In this document: positions 18,102 through 26,329 of the stretch, in pieces
Layout of the letters: each line of letters starts with the position of its first letter
Numbering within the stretch: the stretch's first letter is position 1
Assembly (NCBI RefSeq): GCF_050433385.1
Contig: NZ_JBNPXI010000023.1
Location: forward strand, 10,867 to 74,866
Length of the DNA: 64,000 bases
Direction: 5' to 3'
Source of the DNA: Brassicibacter mesophilus
GTDB taxonomy: Bacteria; Bacillota; Clostridia; Tissierellales; Proteiniboraceae
Translations under genes and position numbers: made by a program
The notes under the pieces: generated by a model
Database searches by the model: none
Told to the model about the DNA's origin: nothing
Seen by the model: the letters and a program-made list of their open reading frames with translations, nothing else

Positions 18102-18382
18102 AAGATTCCTCCTAAATGGCTTATGTTTTTTTATAACGAATAGGAAAGTTCTACTTTTATATTATTAATAACAAGAACTTTCACTAGATGAGTTTCAAAA
18201 AAGGCAACATTATAATGCTTCTTTAGAAGCCTTTTTTATAATAATATTCAAACTTGCTTTAAAATACACATACTAAAATATAGTCTTTTTTTTCTATAAA
18301 TATGATATTAGTTAAGAAATGTATAATAATATTATTACTTGTAAAAATAAACAATTAATAATATAATTAGAATAAGTGGAAA
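18102..18382. promoter_or_regulatory. divergent regulatory region with two hairpins
   Basis: This region separates the minus-strand MntP-like gene from the plus-strand riboswitch. It contains an inverted repeat GAAAGTTCT/AGAACTTTC (about 18145-18183) and a terminator-like hairpin GCTTC-TTTA-GAAGC with A6 and T6 flanks (about 18199-18240). These may control the MntP-like transcript or insulate the two promoters. No second yybP-ykoY aptamer was found on the minus strand. Confidence 0.45.
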
Positions 18383-18480
18383 AAATAAAGGGGAGTAGCT
18401 GGCAGATTTACTGCTTAATTAGTCGTCAACACGGTTAAATACCCGGCTGATTATTCTATTAGAAGGCAAGACCTTTATTT
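18383..18480 (+). promoter_or_regulatory. yybP-ykoY manganese riboswitch aptamer
   Basis: The sequence carries the conserved yybP-ykoY segments in order: GGGGAGTAGC (18390-18399), GTCGTCAACACGG (18422-18434), CCGGC (18442-18446) and GGCAAGACC (18464-18472). P1 forms between AAATAAAGG (18383-18391) and CCTTTATTT (18472-18480). This class binds Mn(II) and normally turns on exporters. Its 3' P1 strand is also the 5' arm of the terminator at 18470-18512, so Mn(II) binding should prevent termination. Confidence 0.88.
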
Positions 18481-18512
18481 AAACATCTATCATGTTTAAA
18501 TAAAGGTCTTTT
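18470..18512 (+). terminator. riboswitch-controlled terminator
   Basis: GACCTTTATTTAAACAT (18470-18486) pairs perfectly with its complement at 18492-18508, followed by four Ts. It overlaps the riboswitch P1 strand, giving mutually exclusive structures. Confidence 0.88.
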
Positions 18513-18547
18513 GTGTGCAAACTATTAAACCAAAGGAGGTCAATTTA

Positions 18548-19672
18548 TTGGAGCAGCTATTATTAGGAGTAAAAACCTTAACGTTTCAACAAATTATGAT
18601 GTTTGTCGTTGGTGGGGTGTTGATTTATCTTGCTATCAAAAAAGAATTTGAACCAATGCTATTACTGCCTATTGGTTTTGGAGCTATTCTAACAAACATA
18701 CCAGTTATTGAAGGAATACCTGGAATAGCTAGTGATGAGGGAGTATTAGGCATACTTAGAAATGCAGGTATTATGACTGAGTTATTTCCCGCACTTATAT
18801 TTATTGCAGTAGGGGCAATGATTGATTTTGAACCGCTTTTAAAAATGCCTTCCATGCTTTTCTTTGGAGCAGCTGCACAGTTTGGTATATTTCTAACTCT
18901 TCTTTTTGCATTAGCACTTGGGTTTGATATAAAAGATGCAGCTTCAATAGGAATAATAGGAGCAGCTGATGGGCCAACTTCAATCTTTGTAGCCAATAAG
19001 TTCTCTCCTAGGTATTTAGGGGCAATATCAGTAGCAGCATATTCATATATGTCGTTGGTGCCTATCATACAGCCACCTATTATAAGGTTATTAACATCTA
19101 AGGATGAAAGAAAAATAAGAATGGAGTATAAAGAAATAAAGATATCTAAAACAGTCAAGATTCTATTTCCAATACTCGTTACCATCATTGCTGGTATAAT
19201 AGCTCCAATAAGTGTGACTTTAATTGGATTACTTATGTTTGGCAATCTCATAAGAGAAGCAGGAGTGCTAGAGAGATTATCTAAATCCGCTCAAAATGAG
19301 CTTGCTAACTTAGTTGCTCTTTTATTAGGAATAACAATAGGTTCAACTATGGAAGCAGAGGCTTTTATAAGCTGGGATACTGCAATGATACTTGGACTTG
19401 GATTATTTGCATTTATTTTTGATACAGCTGGCGGTGTATTGTTTGCAAAGTTTTTAAATCTATTTGTTAAGAAAAAATATAACCCTATGGTTGGAGCAGC
19501 AGGAATATCTGCATTCCCTATGTCAGCAAGAGTTATACAAAAGATTGCAAAAGAGGAAGATCCTACAAACTTTATTCTTATGCAGGCAGTTAGTGCAAAT
19601 GTAGCAGGACAAATAGGCTCAATCATAGCTGGCAGTGTAATATTAGCACTACTATCAAAAGGAGGGTTCTAA
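18548..19672 (+). CDS. Na+-translocating decarboxylase beta-subunit homologue under Mn riboswitch
   Basis: A 374-residue OadB/GcdB-type membrane protein with about nine helices. The TTG at 18548 is chosen because AGGAGGT lies 7 bp upstream; the in-frame GTG at 18515 lies next to the terminator. Conserved functional motifs are kept: 'GAADGPTSIFVANK' (Asp involved in Na+ handling) and 'ANVAGQIGSIIAGS' near the C-terminus. Known beta subunits couple biotin decarboxylation to Na+ export. No carboxyltransferase alpha or biotin carrier gene is near. Control by a manganese riboswitch and linkage to MntP- and MntR-like genes suggest a different job, possibly cation or manganese export. That role is inference. 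Confidence 0.85.
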   Translation: MEQLLLGVKTLTFQQIMMFVVGGVLIYLAIKKEFEPMLLLPIGFGAILTNIPVIEGIPGIASDEGVLGILRNAGIMTELFPALIFIAVGAMIDFEPLLKMPSMLFFGAAAQFGIFLTLLFALALGFDIKDAASIGIIGAADGPTSIFVANKFSPRYLGAISVAAYSYMSLVPIIQPPIIRLLTSKDERKIRMEYKEIKISKTVKILFPILVTIIAGIIAPISVTLIGLLMFGNLIREAGVLERLSKSAQNELANLVALLLGITIGSTMEAEAFISWDTAMILGLGLFAFIFDTAGGVLFAKFLNLFVKKKYNPMVGAAGISAFPMSARVIQKIAKEEDPTNFILMQAVSANVAGQIGSIIAGSVILALLSKGGF

Positions 19673-19673
19673 T

Positions 19674-19793
19674 ATGACAAATATAGATGCTGGATTAACA
19701 ATGATGCTATATGGTATGGGTACTACATTTAGTATATTGATTATATTTTATTTCATGATAAAGCTTTTAGCTAAGGTATTCCCACAAAAATAG
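19674..19793 (+). CDS. small OadG-like (gamma) subunit, 39 aa
   Basis: ATG at 19674 with GGAGGG upstream, 1 bp after the beta-subunit stop. The 39-residue product has a single hydrophobic helix ('LYGMGTTFSILIIFYFMIKLL'), like the membrane anchor of OadG gamma subunits, but without the metal-binding C-terminal tail. It is probably a small stabilising partner of the beta-type protein. Confidence 0.7.
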   Translation: MTNIDAGLTMMLYGMGTTFSILIIFYFMIKLLAKVFPQK

Positions 19794-19850
19794 TTGCATA
19801 AAATCATCTCTTGTCAAATAAGCATATACTAAAAGAAAAGAGGTGATTTC

Positions 19851-20291
19851 ATGCTGTCACCAAGCTCGGAGGATTACCTAGAAGAAGTATTTAGACTTAG
19901 TTCAAATAAAAAAGAAATTAGAATAAAAGATATAGCTGACTGCTTAAATGTTTCTATGCCATCTGTAGTAAAAGGGCTTAGAAAGTTAAATAGATTGGGA
20001 TATATTATTTATATGCCTTATGAAAAAATAGAACTGACAGATAAAGGAAAATATAAAGGAAGATTTTTAGTAGAGAGAAATAAGATATTGCGTGATTTTA
20101 TAGATATAATTGGGGCAGATTGTGATATAAAACAAGAAGCAGAGGCAATGGAGCACTATCTTACAACAGCTACAATAAGATCAATAGAAAAAATAGTAAG
20201 GTTTTTTAAAAATAACGAAGATTTTCTTCAGCACTTTAACGAGTTTCAAATTACAAGTGTATTAGATGAGAATGAAATGAATTGTGATTGA
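19851..20291 (+). CDS. MntR/DtxR-family metal-dependent repressor
   Basis: A 146-residue winged-helix regulator of MntR size, lacking the SH3-like domain of full DtxR. The N-terminal 'MLSPSSEDYLEEVF' supplies D8 and E11, and 'EAEAMEHYL' (E98, E101, H102) matches MntR E99/E102/H103. The MntR His77 ligand is replaced by Asn77 ('VERNKIL'), which may change metal choice or affinity. GAGGTGA precedes the ATG. It lies 57 bp after the OadG-like gene. Likely targets are manganese genes here and/or feoAB, which carries two DtxR-type boxes at 40162-40236; the sequence does not decide. Confidence 0.8.
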   Translation: MLSPSSEDYLEEVFRLSSNKKEIRIKDIADCLNVSMPSVVKGLRKLNRLGYIIYMPYEKIELTDKGKYKGRFLVERNKILRDFIDIIGADCDIKQEAEAMEHYLTTATIRSIEKIVRFFKNNEDFLQHFNEFQITSVLDENEMNCD

Positions 20292-20295
20292 ATAA

Positions 20296-20330
20296 AGGGA
20301 TATACCACTATGTTAAAGGTGGATATCCCT
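20296..20330. terminator. convergent terminator, regulator/feoB
   Basis: AGGGATAT..CAC pairs with GTG.ATATCCCT across 20297-20330, with A/T flanks. It lies between the plus-strand regulator and the minus-strand feoB end. Confidence 0.75.
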
Positions 20331-20339
20331 CTTATTTTA

Positions 20340-21074
20340 TTAAACCAAACCTAGCAGATTAGCAAGCATATTGATTGTAAAGGTGACTAAAACAGCAATT
20401 CCTGTAGTCAAACCTAATGTAAATAATGTCCACTTCATCCCATTTGTTTCTTTTCTTATAGTTAATAAAGTAGTAGCACATGGAAAGTGCAATAATGAAA
20501 ATAGCATGAAATTTAGCCCTGTTATCCAAGTCCAGTTGTTTTCAATAAGTAAATTTTTCAATGCTTGTAGATTATCTAGTTCTAGCATTGCTCCTTGTGA
20601 CATATAGCTCATAATAAGTATTGGTAAAACTATCTCATTCGCAGGTAATCCTAACAAAAAAGCCATTATTATAAAACCATCAAGTCCTAGGAGCTTTCCA
20701 AATGGCTCTAGAAAAGCTGCACAGTGGTTTAATACACTGACATCACCTATCATTATATTTGCAAATATCCAGGTTACTGCTCCAGCAGGTGCAGCAACAA
20801 CTATTGCGCGGCCTAATACAAAAATTGTCCTGTCGAGAAGTGACCTGACAAGTATTTTACCAATCTGAGGCTTTCTATATGGTGGAAGCTCTAGTGTAAA
20901 TGATGATGGTATACCCTTAAGAACTGTCCTTGATAGAAACTTGGATACTAATAGAGTAACAGCAATTCCAATTAAAATCATTACAACTACAGATAACGAT
21001 GCAAATACTGAACTTAAATTAGCTACTGCTATTCCACCGAAAAATATGGTAGATATAGCTATCAACGTAGGGAA
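20340..21074 (-). CDS. feoB: FeoB, 3' part (C-terminal membrane domain), separated by element
   Basis: This is the C-terminal half of the FeoB ferrous-iron transporter, from 'FPTLIAISTIFFGGIAVANL' through the second Gate domain ('GLPANEIVLPILIMSY') to 'LLHFPCATTLLTIRKETNGMKW'. The frame runs further upstream to 21176, but those residues come from the inserted element, not FeoB. Its 5' part lies 17 kb away at 38321-38988. Joining 38321 to 21069 across the shared core gives an uninterrupted 465-residue protein reading 'NNFVPCNGRFPTLIAIS', exactly the FeoB consensus. In the present state this part has no native start and is presumably not made as functional transporter unless the element is excised. 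Confidence 0.9.
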   Translation of the reverse strand, partial: FPTLIAISTIFFGGIAVANLSSVFASLSVVVMILIGIAVTLLVSKFLSRTVLKGIPSSFTLELPPYRKPQIGKILVRSLLDRTIFVLGRAIVVAAPAGAVTWIFANIMIGDVSVLNHCAAFLEPFGKLLGLDGFIIMAFLLGLPANEIVLPILIMSYMSQGAMLELDNLQALKNLLIENNWTWITGLNFMLFSLLHFPCATTLLTIRKETNGMKWTLFTLGLTTGIAVLVTFTINMLANLLGLV

Positions 21075-21090
21075 TGCGCAACCACTGTAA
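21060..21090. other. attachment site at left end of feoB element
   Basis: The plus-strand core is GGGAAT (21070-21075), aligning with GGAAAT (38321-38326) at the other end; feoB sequence continues to the left and element sequence to the right. Element-side bases GCGCAACCAC mirror GTGTGGTTGT at the far end. The joined circular attP would therefore have a dyad of GTGGTTG and CAACCA arms around the core, as expected for a serine recombinase site. Confidence 0.75.
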
Positions 21091-21133
21091 GGGCAATTTT
21101 GATTTATACGACGAATAGAGCGCTGACAATTCG

Positions 21134-22750
21134 CTATTCGCCGTAAATAAAAATATGTAAGTCTTGCCCATCCCATTCAATCTTTTGAATTAGTAGTCTA
21201 ATAAGATTTCGTTTCTCATAAATAGTTAAATCTTTAAAATTGTCTTTAAGACTGCTAAGTGCCTTTGAAATTATATCTAACTGAATAGATTTATCATAGA
21301 GTGTGCTTACGCTGCTTTGCAAGTTTAGTTTTTCTTCATTTAACATTTTAACTTCACTGTCTAGCTTTGAAACTTGCTCATTTATCCGTTGTATAAATGA
21401 AGGATCAAGGTCAGAGTATGATAAGGTTTTTATAAGGTTATCAATTTGGTCATTTAGCTTTTTTATTTTGGTATCTATTTCTTGTATTGGATTAGACTTT
21501 ATTTCATTTTGGAAGCTACGCTTTAAGTATTCCAGTAGCTTATAAATATTGGAGTTTTCATTTGTATAATCCATTAAATACTCGCAAACCATATCATCTG
21601 TTTGCTGGCCATTCAGATTTTGGCAGCTACATAAATCTAATCCACCACGCATTTTACTATTACATATGTAGTCAAATAAATCAGCGTTATTGCTACGGAA
21701 CTTAGCAAACATTTTGCTTCCGCATTGGGTGCAGTAAATCATGCCTGATAATAATGAGTAATCATTGTGAGCCTTTACACGGTTTGGTGAAGGCTTATTA
21801 TTTTCGAGCATTTCTTGAATTCTCACCCAGGTTTTACCTGAAACAATACCTTTGTGCTTGCCTATTGAAATAATCCATTGATCTTTAGAATTACGAGGAA
21901 CATTCTTTTTGGTATAGTCCCTTTTATTGTAAGAAAGCAATCCAAATTTATCTGAGCACTCATGTTCTTCAAAACATACATCTGAATCAAAACTGATAAA
22001 ATAGTCTCTAACATCTTTGTCAGCAATACAATAAACAGGATTCTGGAGAATTTCTTTAATACCAAGTAAAGAATAAAACTTTCCATTACGAGATTTAACA
22101 TTATTTTTTATTAGGTACTTACTAACAGCTGAAACTGAATTAAATTCTAAGTATTTATCGTACATAGTCTTAACAATTTCTATTTCATCAGGATTAGATT
22201 TCAGTTTACATGAGTGTTTTATTTTACCATCTAAAGTCATAAGACCTTGAACCTTTTCTGAAGTAAAGCCTGTAGGGGTGGTACCACCTAACCATCTGCC
22301 AGTTTTAGATAGCATCAACATATTATCACGTACACGTTCTGCTATGGTTTCTCGCTCTAATTGTGCAAATACAGAAGCTATATACATCATAGCTTTACCC
22401 ATAGGTGTAGTTGTATCAAACTGATCCTTGATACAAACAAAGTCAATATTGTGATCGTTTAGTTCTTCTATTAAGGCAGAAAAATCACTAACACTACGAC
22501 TTATACGGTCTAATTTGTAGCAGATGACATAATTAAAACGTTCTTTTCTGATGTCTCTTAACATTTTCTGAAAATGAGGTCTTTCTGTGTTCTTGCCAGA
22601 GTACCCTTCATCTTCGTAAATAACAATATCAGCTACATGTGAATCTGTAATATTTGCGGATATGTAATTTTTACACATCTCTATTTGATTTTCAATGGAC
22701 TCACCTTTGCCTGTATATACTGATTTACGTGAATAGATTGCTATTTTCAA
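21134..22750 (-). CDS. large serine recombinase of the feoB element
   Basis: A 538-residue serine integrase. The resolvase catalytic domain (about 1-150) has 'KIAIYSRKSVYTGKGESI' (nucleophilic Ser), 'YEDEGYSGKNTERPHFQKML' and 'CYKLDRISRSVSDFS'. It is followed by the recombinase domain, a zinc-ribbon ('SGMIYCTQCGSKMF...CNSKMRGG...C') and a coiled coil (about 410-490). The TTG start at 22750 overlaps the stop of the upstream RHH gene. The stop lies about 60 bp from the attachment core, the typical place for an element's own integrase. It should catalyse integration and, with a directionality factor, excision that restores feoB. Confidence 0.95.
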   Translation of the reverse strand: MKIAIYSRKSVYTGKGESIENQIEMCKNYISANITDSHVADIVIYEDEGYSGKNTERPHFQKMLRDIRKERFNYVICYKLDRISRSVSDFSALIEELNDHNIDFVCIKDQFDTTTPMGKAMMYIASVFAQLERETIAERVRDNMLMLSKTGRWLGGTTPTGFTSEKVQGLMTLDGKIKHSCKLKSNPDEIEIVKTMYDKYLEFNSVSAVSKYLIKNNVKSRNGKFYSLLGIKEILQNPVYCIADKDVRDYFISFDSDVCFEEHECSDKFGLLSYNKRDYTKKNVPRNSKDQWIISIGKHKGIVSGKTWVRIQEMLENNKPSPNRVKAHNDYSLLSGMIYCTQCGSKMFAKFRSNNADLFDYICNSKMRGGLDLCSCQNLNGQQTDDMVCEYLMDYTNENSNIYKLLEYLKRSFQNEIKSNPIQEIDTKIKKLNDQIDNLIKTLSYSDLDPSFIQRINEQVSKLDSEVKMLNEEKLNLQSSVSTLYDKSIQLDIISKALSSLKDNFKDLTIYEKRNLIRLLIQKIEWDGQDLHIFIYGE

Positions 22751-22908
22751 AAAGTATCAACCTCCTTTGACTTAATATAGTCGTTTATTATTTTCGAACA
22801 AAGATTAGATATGGATCTTTGCTCTTGAGCGGATAATATTTGTAATTTGATTTTTGTTTCTTTAGAAATGGTAACTAGTATTCTTGTGTTTTGGTCTGAA
22901 ACAGCCAT
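22747..22908 (-). CDS. small ribbon-helix-helix-like protein
   Basis: A 53-residue protein (starts MAVSDQNTRILVTISKE) whose strand-helix-helix pattern fits CopG/Arc-type DNA-binding proteins. AGAGGTGATG-like sequence precedes the ATG at 22908. Its stop overlaps the recombinase TTG start by 3 nt, so the two are translationally coupled. It may autoregulate the recombinase or serve as its directionality factor; this is inference from position. Confidence 0.65.
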   Translation of the reverse strand: MAVSDQNTRILVTISKETKIKLQILSAQEQRSISNLCSKIINDYIKSKEVDTF

Positions 22909-23337
22909 TTATTTACATCACCTCTTTTGAAATTATATCACAGTGATTCACTTTTGCGAAGATAAATATATATATTTATTTCTTTGGGTTGTTTAGATTA
23001 TAAAGGGCTGAATAGAATTATAATTCTGTGATTGTAGTAAGAAATGAGTAAACAGTATTCATTAAATAGAGCTGCATTTTTCTATAAAGTCATATAAAGA
23101 GAACAAGTTGCTTAAAATAGCTAAACTGATATATAATAGGGTAGCATCAAAGTCAGCTGACCTGTCCTAGTTTATTTGAGTAGTTTTTTAAAATTTGAAA
23201 AGGTGGTTATGACTCTCTAGTGCAAATTAAATATATATCTTTTCGAAAACAAATGTACGCGATAAAGTATAAAAATATTGTAATCGCCTAATATTTTTGA
23301 TATAATTAAATTGTGATATTGTTAGAGGAGGTACTGT
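22909..23337. promoter_or_regulatory. intergenic region with operator-like repeat before HTH gene
   Basis: No gene seen. AAAAATATT (23271-23279) and AATATTTTT (23290-23298) form a perfect inverted repeat immediately upstream of TATAAT (23301-23306), well placed to be the autoregulatory operator of the XRE controller at 23338. A short palindrome GTCAGCTGAC lies near 23153-23162. Confidence 0.5.
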
Positions 23338-23541
23338 ATGTCAAGCTTATGTTATAAAAAATTGTGGAAACTTCTTATTGATCGTAATATGAAAAAATGT
23401 GACTTGCGTAAATTAGCGGATATTAGTCAGTCAACAATGGCTAAATTATCTAAAGGTCAGAATGTTACTACTGAAACGCTGGTAAGAATTTGTATAGCAT
23501 TAGATTGTGAACTCAACGATATTGCAGATGTTATACGATAA
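23338..23541 (+). CDS. XRE-family controller protein beside methyltransferase
   Basis: A 67-residue Cro/C1-type helix-turn-helix protein ('LRKLADISQSTMAKLSKGQNVTTETLVRICIALDCELNDI'). AGAGGAGG precedes the ATG. It lies 21 bp before the methyltransferase gene and probably sets its level, as C proteins do in restriction-modification systems. A close paralogue at 25468-25680 sits in front of the endonuclease gene; both begin 'YKKLWKLLID.(N/D)MKK'. Autoregulation through the repeat at 23271-23298 is inferred. Confidence 0.8.
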   Translation: MSSLCYKKLWKLLIDRNMKKCDLRKLADISQSTMAKLSKGQNVTTETLVRICIALDCELNDIADVIR

Positions 23542-23562
23542 TAAATTTTTCAGGAGGATAAA

Positions 23563-24561
23563 ATGGACTTAATTAAAAATGGTTCAATTAGATTATATAA
23601 TGATGATGCGCTGTCTTTATATTCTACATGGGATTCGCCTACAGTTATCATATCAGATGGCCCTTATGGCATAAAAGGCTTTCCAGGAGACTTAGTATCT
23701 ACAGATGGACTAGGGGAATGGTATGAACCACATATAATTCAATGGTCAAAATATTCCACTCCGCAAACAACTTTATGGCTATGGAATACAGAGCTAGGCT
23801 GGGCTAATATACATCCATTTCTGGTTAAACATGGTTGGGAATATAAGGCTTGTTGTATATGGGACAAAGGGATGAGTCATGTTGCTGGGAATGTAAATAC
23901 AAAGACAATTAGTAAATTACCTGTTGTAACAGAGGTATGTGTACAGTATGTTCGAAAACCTGAGTTTTATATTAACAGTGAAGTTTATAGTATGAAAGAA
24001 TGGCTTCGTTATGAATGGGGACGTACAGGATTACCATTTTCAAAAACTAATGAGGCATGTGGTGTAAAGGATGCGGCAACACGTAAATATTTTACAAAAT
24101 GTCATTTATGGTATATGCCTCCTGCTGATGCGTTTGAGAAAATAGCAACATACGCAAATACATATGGAAAATCAGAGGGTAGACCATATTTTAGTGTAGA
24201 TGGTGAACGTCCAATTTCAGGTGATGAATGGAAAAAGTACAGGGCTAAGTTCTATTGCCCAATGGGTTTAACCAATGTGTGGTCGGAATCTCAATTGAAT
24301 GGTAAAGAACGCTTGAAGAAGGGCACAAAAGCTGTACATTATAATCAAAAACCGCTCAAATTAATCGAAACAACTATCACGATATCATCGGATGAAGGTG
24401 ATGTTGTATGGGATCCATTTGGCGGCTTGTTTACTACAGCAATAGCTTGTTATCGTCATAATCGTCAATGTTTTACAGCTGAAATTCGCCCAGACATGTA
24501 TAGTCAAGCTATCGAACATGTAACATCAGTTATTAATCAATCTGAGCAACTCTCTATCTAG
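23563..24561 (+). CDS. beta-class DNA methyltransferase (type II RM)
   Basis: A 332-residue amino-methyltransferase. Catalytic motif IV appears early as 'ISDGPYGIKGFPGD' (about 31-44), a variant of (D/N/S)PP(Y/F) with Gly in place of the first Pro. The SAM-binding motif I comes last as 'VWDPFGGLFTTAIACYRHNR' (about 285-304). This order defines the beta class, producing N6-methyladenine or N4-methylcytosine. It protects host sites from the convergent endonuclease at 24526. The two genes overlap tail to tail by 36 bp. AGGAGG precedes the ATG. The recognition site cannot be read from sequence. Confidence 0.85.
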   Translation: MDLIKNGSIRLYNDDALSLYSTWDSPTVIISDGPYGIKGFPGDLVSTDGLGEWYEPHIIQWSKYSTPQTTLWLWNTELGWANIHPFLVKHGWEYKACCIWDKGMSHVAGNVNTKTISKLPVVTEVCVQYVRKPEFYINSEVYSMKEWLRYEWGRTGLPFSKTNEACGVKDAATRKYFTKCHLWYMPPADAFEKIATYANTYGKSEGRPYFSVDGERPISGDEWKKYRAKFYCPMGLTNVWSESQLNGKERLKKGTKAVHYNQKPLKLIETTITISSDEGDVVWDPFGGLFTTAIACYRHNRQCFTAEIRPDMYSQAIEHVTSVINQSEQLSI

Positions 24562-25410
24562 AGTGTCATCTTGGCGAGATAGTATTCGTGACCATTGACG
24601 AATTGTATATCCTTTAAATTCTGTTTCGAGAACACGAGATTTGAACTCCTCAAGAGATGCATGTCCAATCCTGTCCATTTTAGCAAAATTAGTATCTAAG
24701 CGGTATGTAAAGTTGCCAAGCAAACCTTGTAACTTGACTTGATAGTCATGAGAAGTACTATAGGTACGACCATCTTCACCCCATGAATCTACTATTTGTT
24801 TCGCACGAGCAAAGTCAGCAGAATTACCTTGAAATTTATATCCATTTGTGTTTGTTTGTTGTAAATTGGATGTGCGATTACTTGTATCTTCTGGTTCAAA
24901 TACTAAATAATCTGGTGGACGATGATAATGTGCATCACGAGCAGATGCAACACTTGATGCACTACCAACCCATGTATCAATAATTACAGGCTTTCCCCAC
25001 AGTACATGTTCAGGAAGCCAAGCAATCATAGCCACATTAATCTGATCGTCTGCAAAATGTAATACACTATCTTTAAAGCGAGCTGTTATTTCTGTTGCAA
25101 AAGGGAACCACGTTTTGATTTCAATTCCTGGATTTGGGAGGATCAGATTGCTTTGAAAAATTGCATCTGGAAAACCGGGGTCTTGACGTTTCCATATACC
25201 TGTACCTTTCCAATCATATGTGTTTAGTAAATCTACTGTTGAAAACTCAATCATGTTACCTAAGAGTGGAGACAATTTTGAGACTACCTTTGACAATTGG
25301 CGAGCATAATCAAGTGTAGGTGGCTTTGCAATATCTATTACTGGCAGGAATTCGCCTTTTAGAGCAGTTATTTCATTACTAGCAATATTTAATACTTCAG
25401 TATAATTCAT
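24526..25410 (-). CDS. type II restriction endonuclease, PD-(D/E)XK type
   Basis: A 294-residue protein convergent with the methyltransferase and overlapping its 3' end. The catalytic motif is 'DPGFPDAIFQSN...PGIEIKTWFP', i.e. PD-X(n)-ExK, near residues 78-102. This fits a restriction endonuclease cutting the sequence protected by the partner. The rest is family-specific and I do not assign an isoschizomer group. GGAGGTATTAAA precedes the ATG at 25410. Its own XRE controller lies 58 bp upstream. Confidence 0.8.
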   Translation of the reverse strand: MNYTEVLNIASNEITALKGEFLPVIDIAKPPTLDYARQLSKVVSKLSPLLGNMIEFSTVDLLNTYDWKGTGIWKRQDPGFPDAIFQSNLILPNPGIEIKTWFPFATEITARFKDSVLHFADDQINVAMIAWLPEHVLWGKPVIIDTWVGSASSVASARDAHYHRPPDYLVFEPEDTSNRTSNLQQTNTNGYKFQGNSADFARAKQIVDSWGEDGRTYSTSHDYQVKLQGLLGNFTYRLDTNFAKMDRIGHASLEEFKSRVLETEFKGYTIRQWSRILSRQDDTLDRELLRLINN

Positions 25411-25467
25411 CTTTTAATACCTCCTTGAACGCTGATTTTCAATTGATATTTATATATTAATACACTT

Positions 25468-25680
25468 TCAAGAGTGTTTGTCACGAGTTATTTCCATAAT
25501 ATCTCCAACGTCACATTGTAGTGCATTACAAACTTTAACAAGGATATCGGTCTGCATATTTTCACCTCTAGTCATTTTAGCTACTGATGTGGCACTAATT
25601 TGTGCGGCAACCATCAAGTCTTTCTTTTTCATATCCTTATCTATTAATAGCTTCCAGAGCTTTTTATAACTAACGCCCAT
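25468..25680 (-). CDS. XRE-family controller protein beside endonuclease
   Basis: A 70-residue helix-turn-helix protein started at the ATG at 25680, behind AGAGGTGA; an upstream in-frame GTG overlaps that site. It is a paralogue of the controller at 23338 ('YKKLWKLLIDKDMKKKDLMVAAQISATSVAKMTRGENMQTDILVKVCNALQCDVGDIMEI'). It is co-directional with the endonuclease gene and likely times its expression after methylation. Having a separate controller for each RM gene is unusual. Confidence 0.8.
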   Translation of the reverse strand: MGVSYKKLWKLLIDKDMKKKDLMVAAQISATSVAKMTRGENMQTDILVKVCNALQCDVGDIMEITRDKHS

Positions 25681-26176
25681 ACGACTCACCTCTTTATATA
25701 AAGCATTCTATCAAAATAACTCGTAGAACACAATAATAAAGTGTGAGTTTTCATAATTAAAGAAAATAATTACCAATATAGTACTTAGAATGTTGGTGTT
25801 AGTTTTATATATAGCGCATTTTGTAAAATGTATTTTCATAGGTCAATTTTGTAAGGTCTAATTGACATAAGATTTCAAGAAAGAGAGCTGCGGTAATTAA
25901 TGTGGCTTTCTTTTTTTGCTTTTTTCTAAAACATAACATACAACAGACTAGTTGATAAACCCAAAGAAGCATTGACAATTTCCGCTAAGACATTGGCACG
26001 CTGCAATGACTAGTTAGAAGTTTTATTAAAACATGGCATTTTGTGTAAGACATTGAGCCGCTTAAGGGCAATCATCCTTCGTTTACTTCATTATCTGTAT
26101 TTAGATATTAAACCTAATGTAAGTGTAAACATCAAATCAAAATTTAGATGATTCATTTACAAAGGGGGATTTTTAA
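25681..26176. other. intergenic region, possible replication origin
   Basis: No gene seen in about 500 bp. It contains the promoter region of the minus-strand controller, a weak hairpin followed by T7 (about 25873-25916), a direct repeat GACTAGTT (25945-25953 and 26007-26015), and a repeated TAAGACATTG motif (near 25983 and 26045). Lying directly upstream of a rolling-circle Rep gene, these repeats could belong to the double-strand origin; this is speculative. Confidence 0.35.
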
Positions 26177-26329
26177 ATGTGTAGGATATTGAGGGTTGGT
26201 AGAAAGCAGGTCAAGGAAACAGGGTTTAGCAGGATAATAAAAGTAAGCTACTGCTACAACCAAAGAAGTGAAGGAAATGAGCTCACTGACTTAGTAGGCA
26301 TTAATACTAAGGATGGAGGTGCTCATTGA
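26177..26329 (+). CDS. small hypothetical protein upstream of Rep (50 aa)
   Basis: ATG at 26177 behind AAAGGGGG. The 50-residue product begins MCRILRVGRKQVKETGF and is not recognised. Its TGA overlaps the Rep ATG (TGATG), and the Rep ribosome site GGAGGT lies inside it, so the two are translationally coupled. A regulatory leader-peptide role for Rep synthesis is possible. Confidence 0.6.
   Translation: MCRILRVGRKQVKETGFSRIIKVSYCYNQRSEGNELTDLVGINTKDGGAH

Noticed and set aside
18625..19251. 208-residue open frame antisense to the OadB-like gene
   Set aside because: The plus strand has clear family motifs, a ribosome site and a riboswitch; the antisense frame has none.
21075..21176. N-terminal extension of the FeoB 3' frame
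   Set aside because: These residues are encoded by the inserted element, not by feoB; the junction with the core at 21070-21075 explains them.
25945..26015. GACTAGTT direct repeats as a resolvase res site
   Set aside because: Only two short copies without the usual three-subsite layout; kept only as a possible origin feature.
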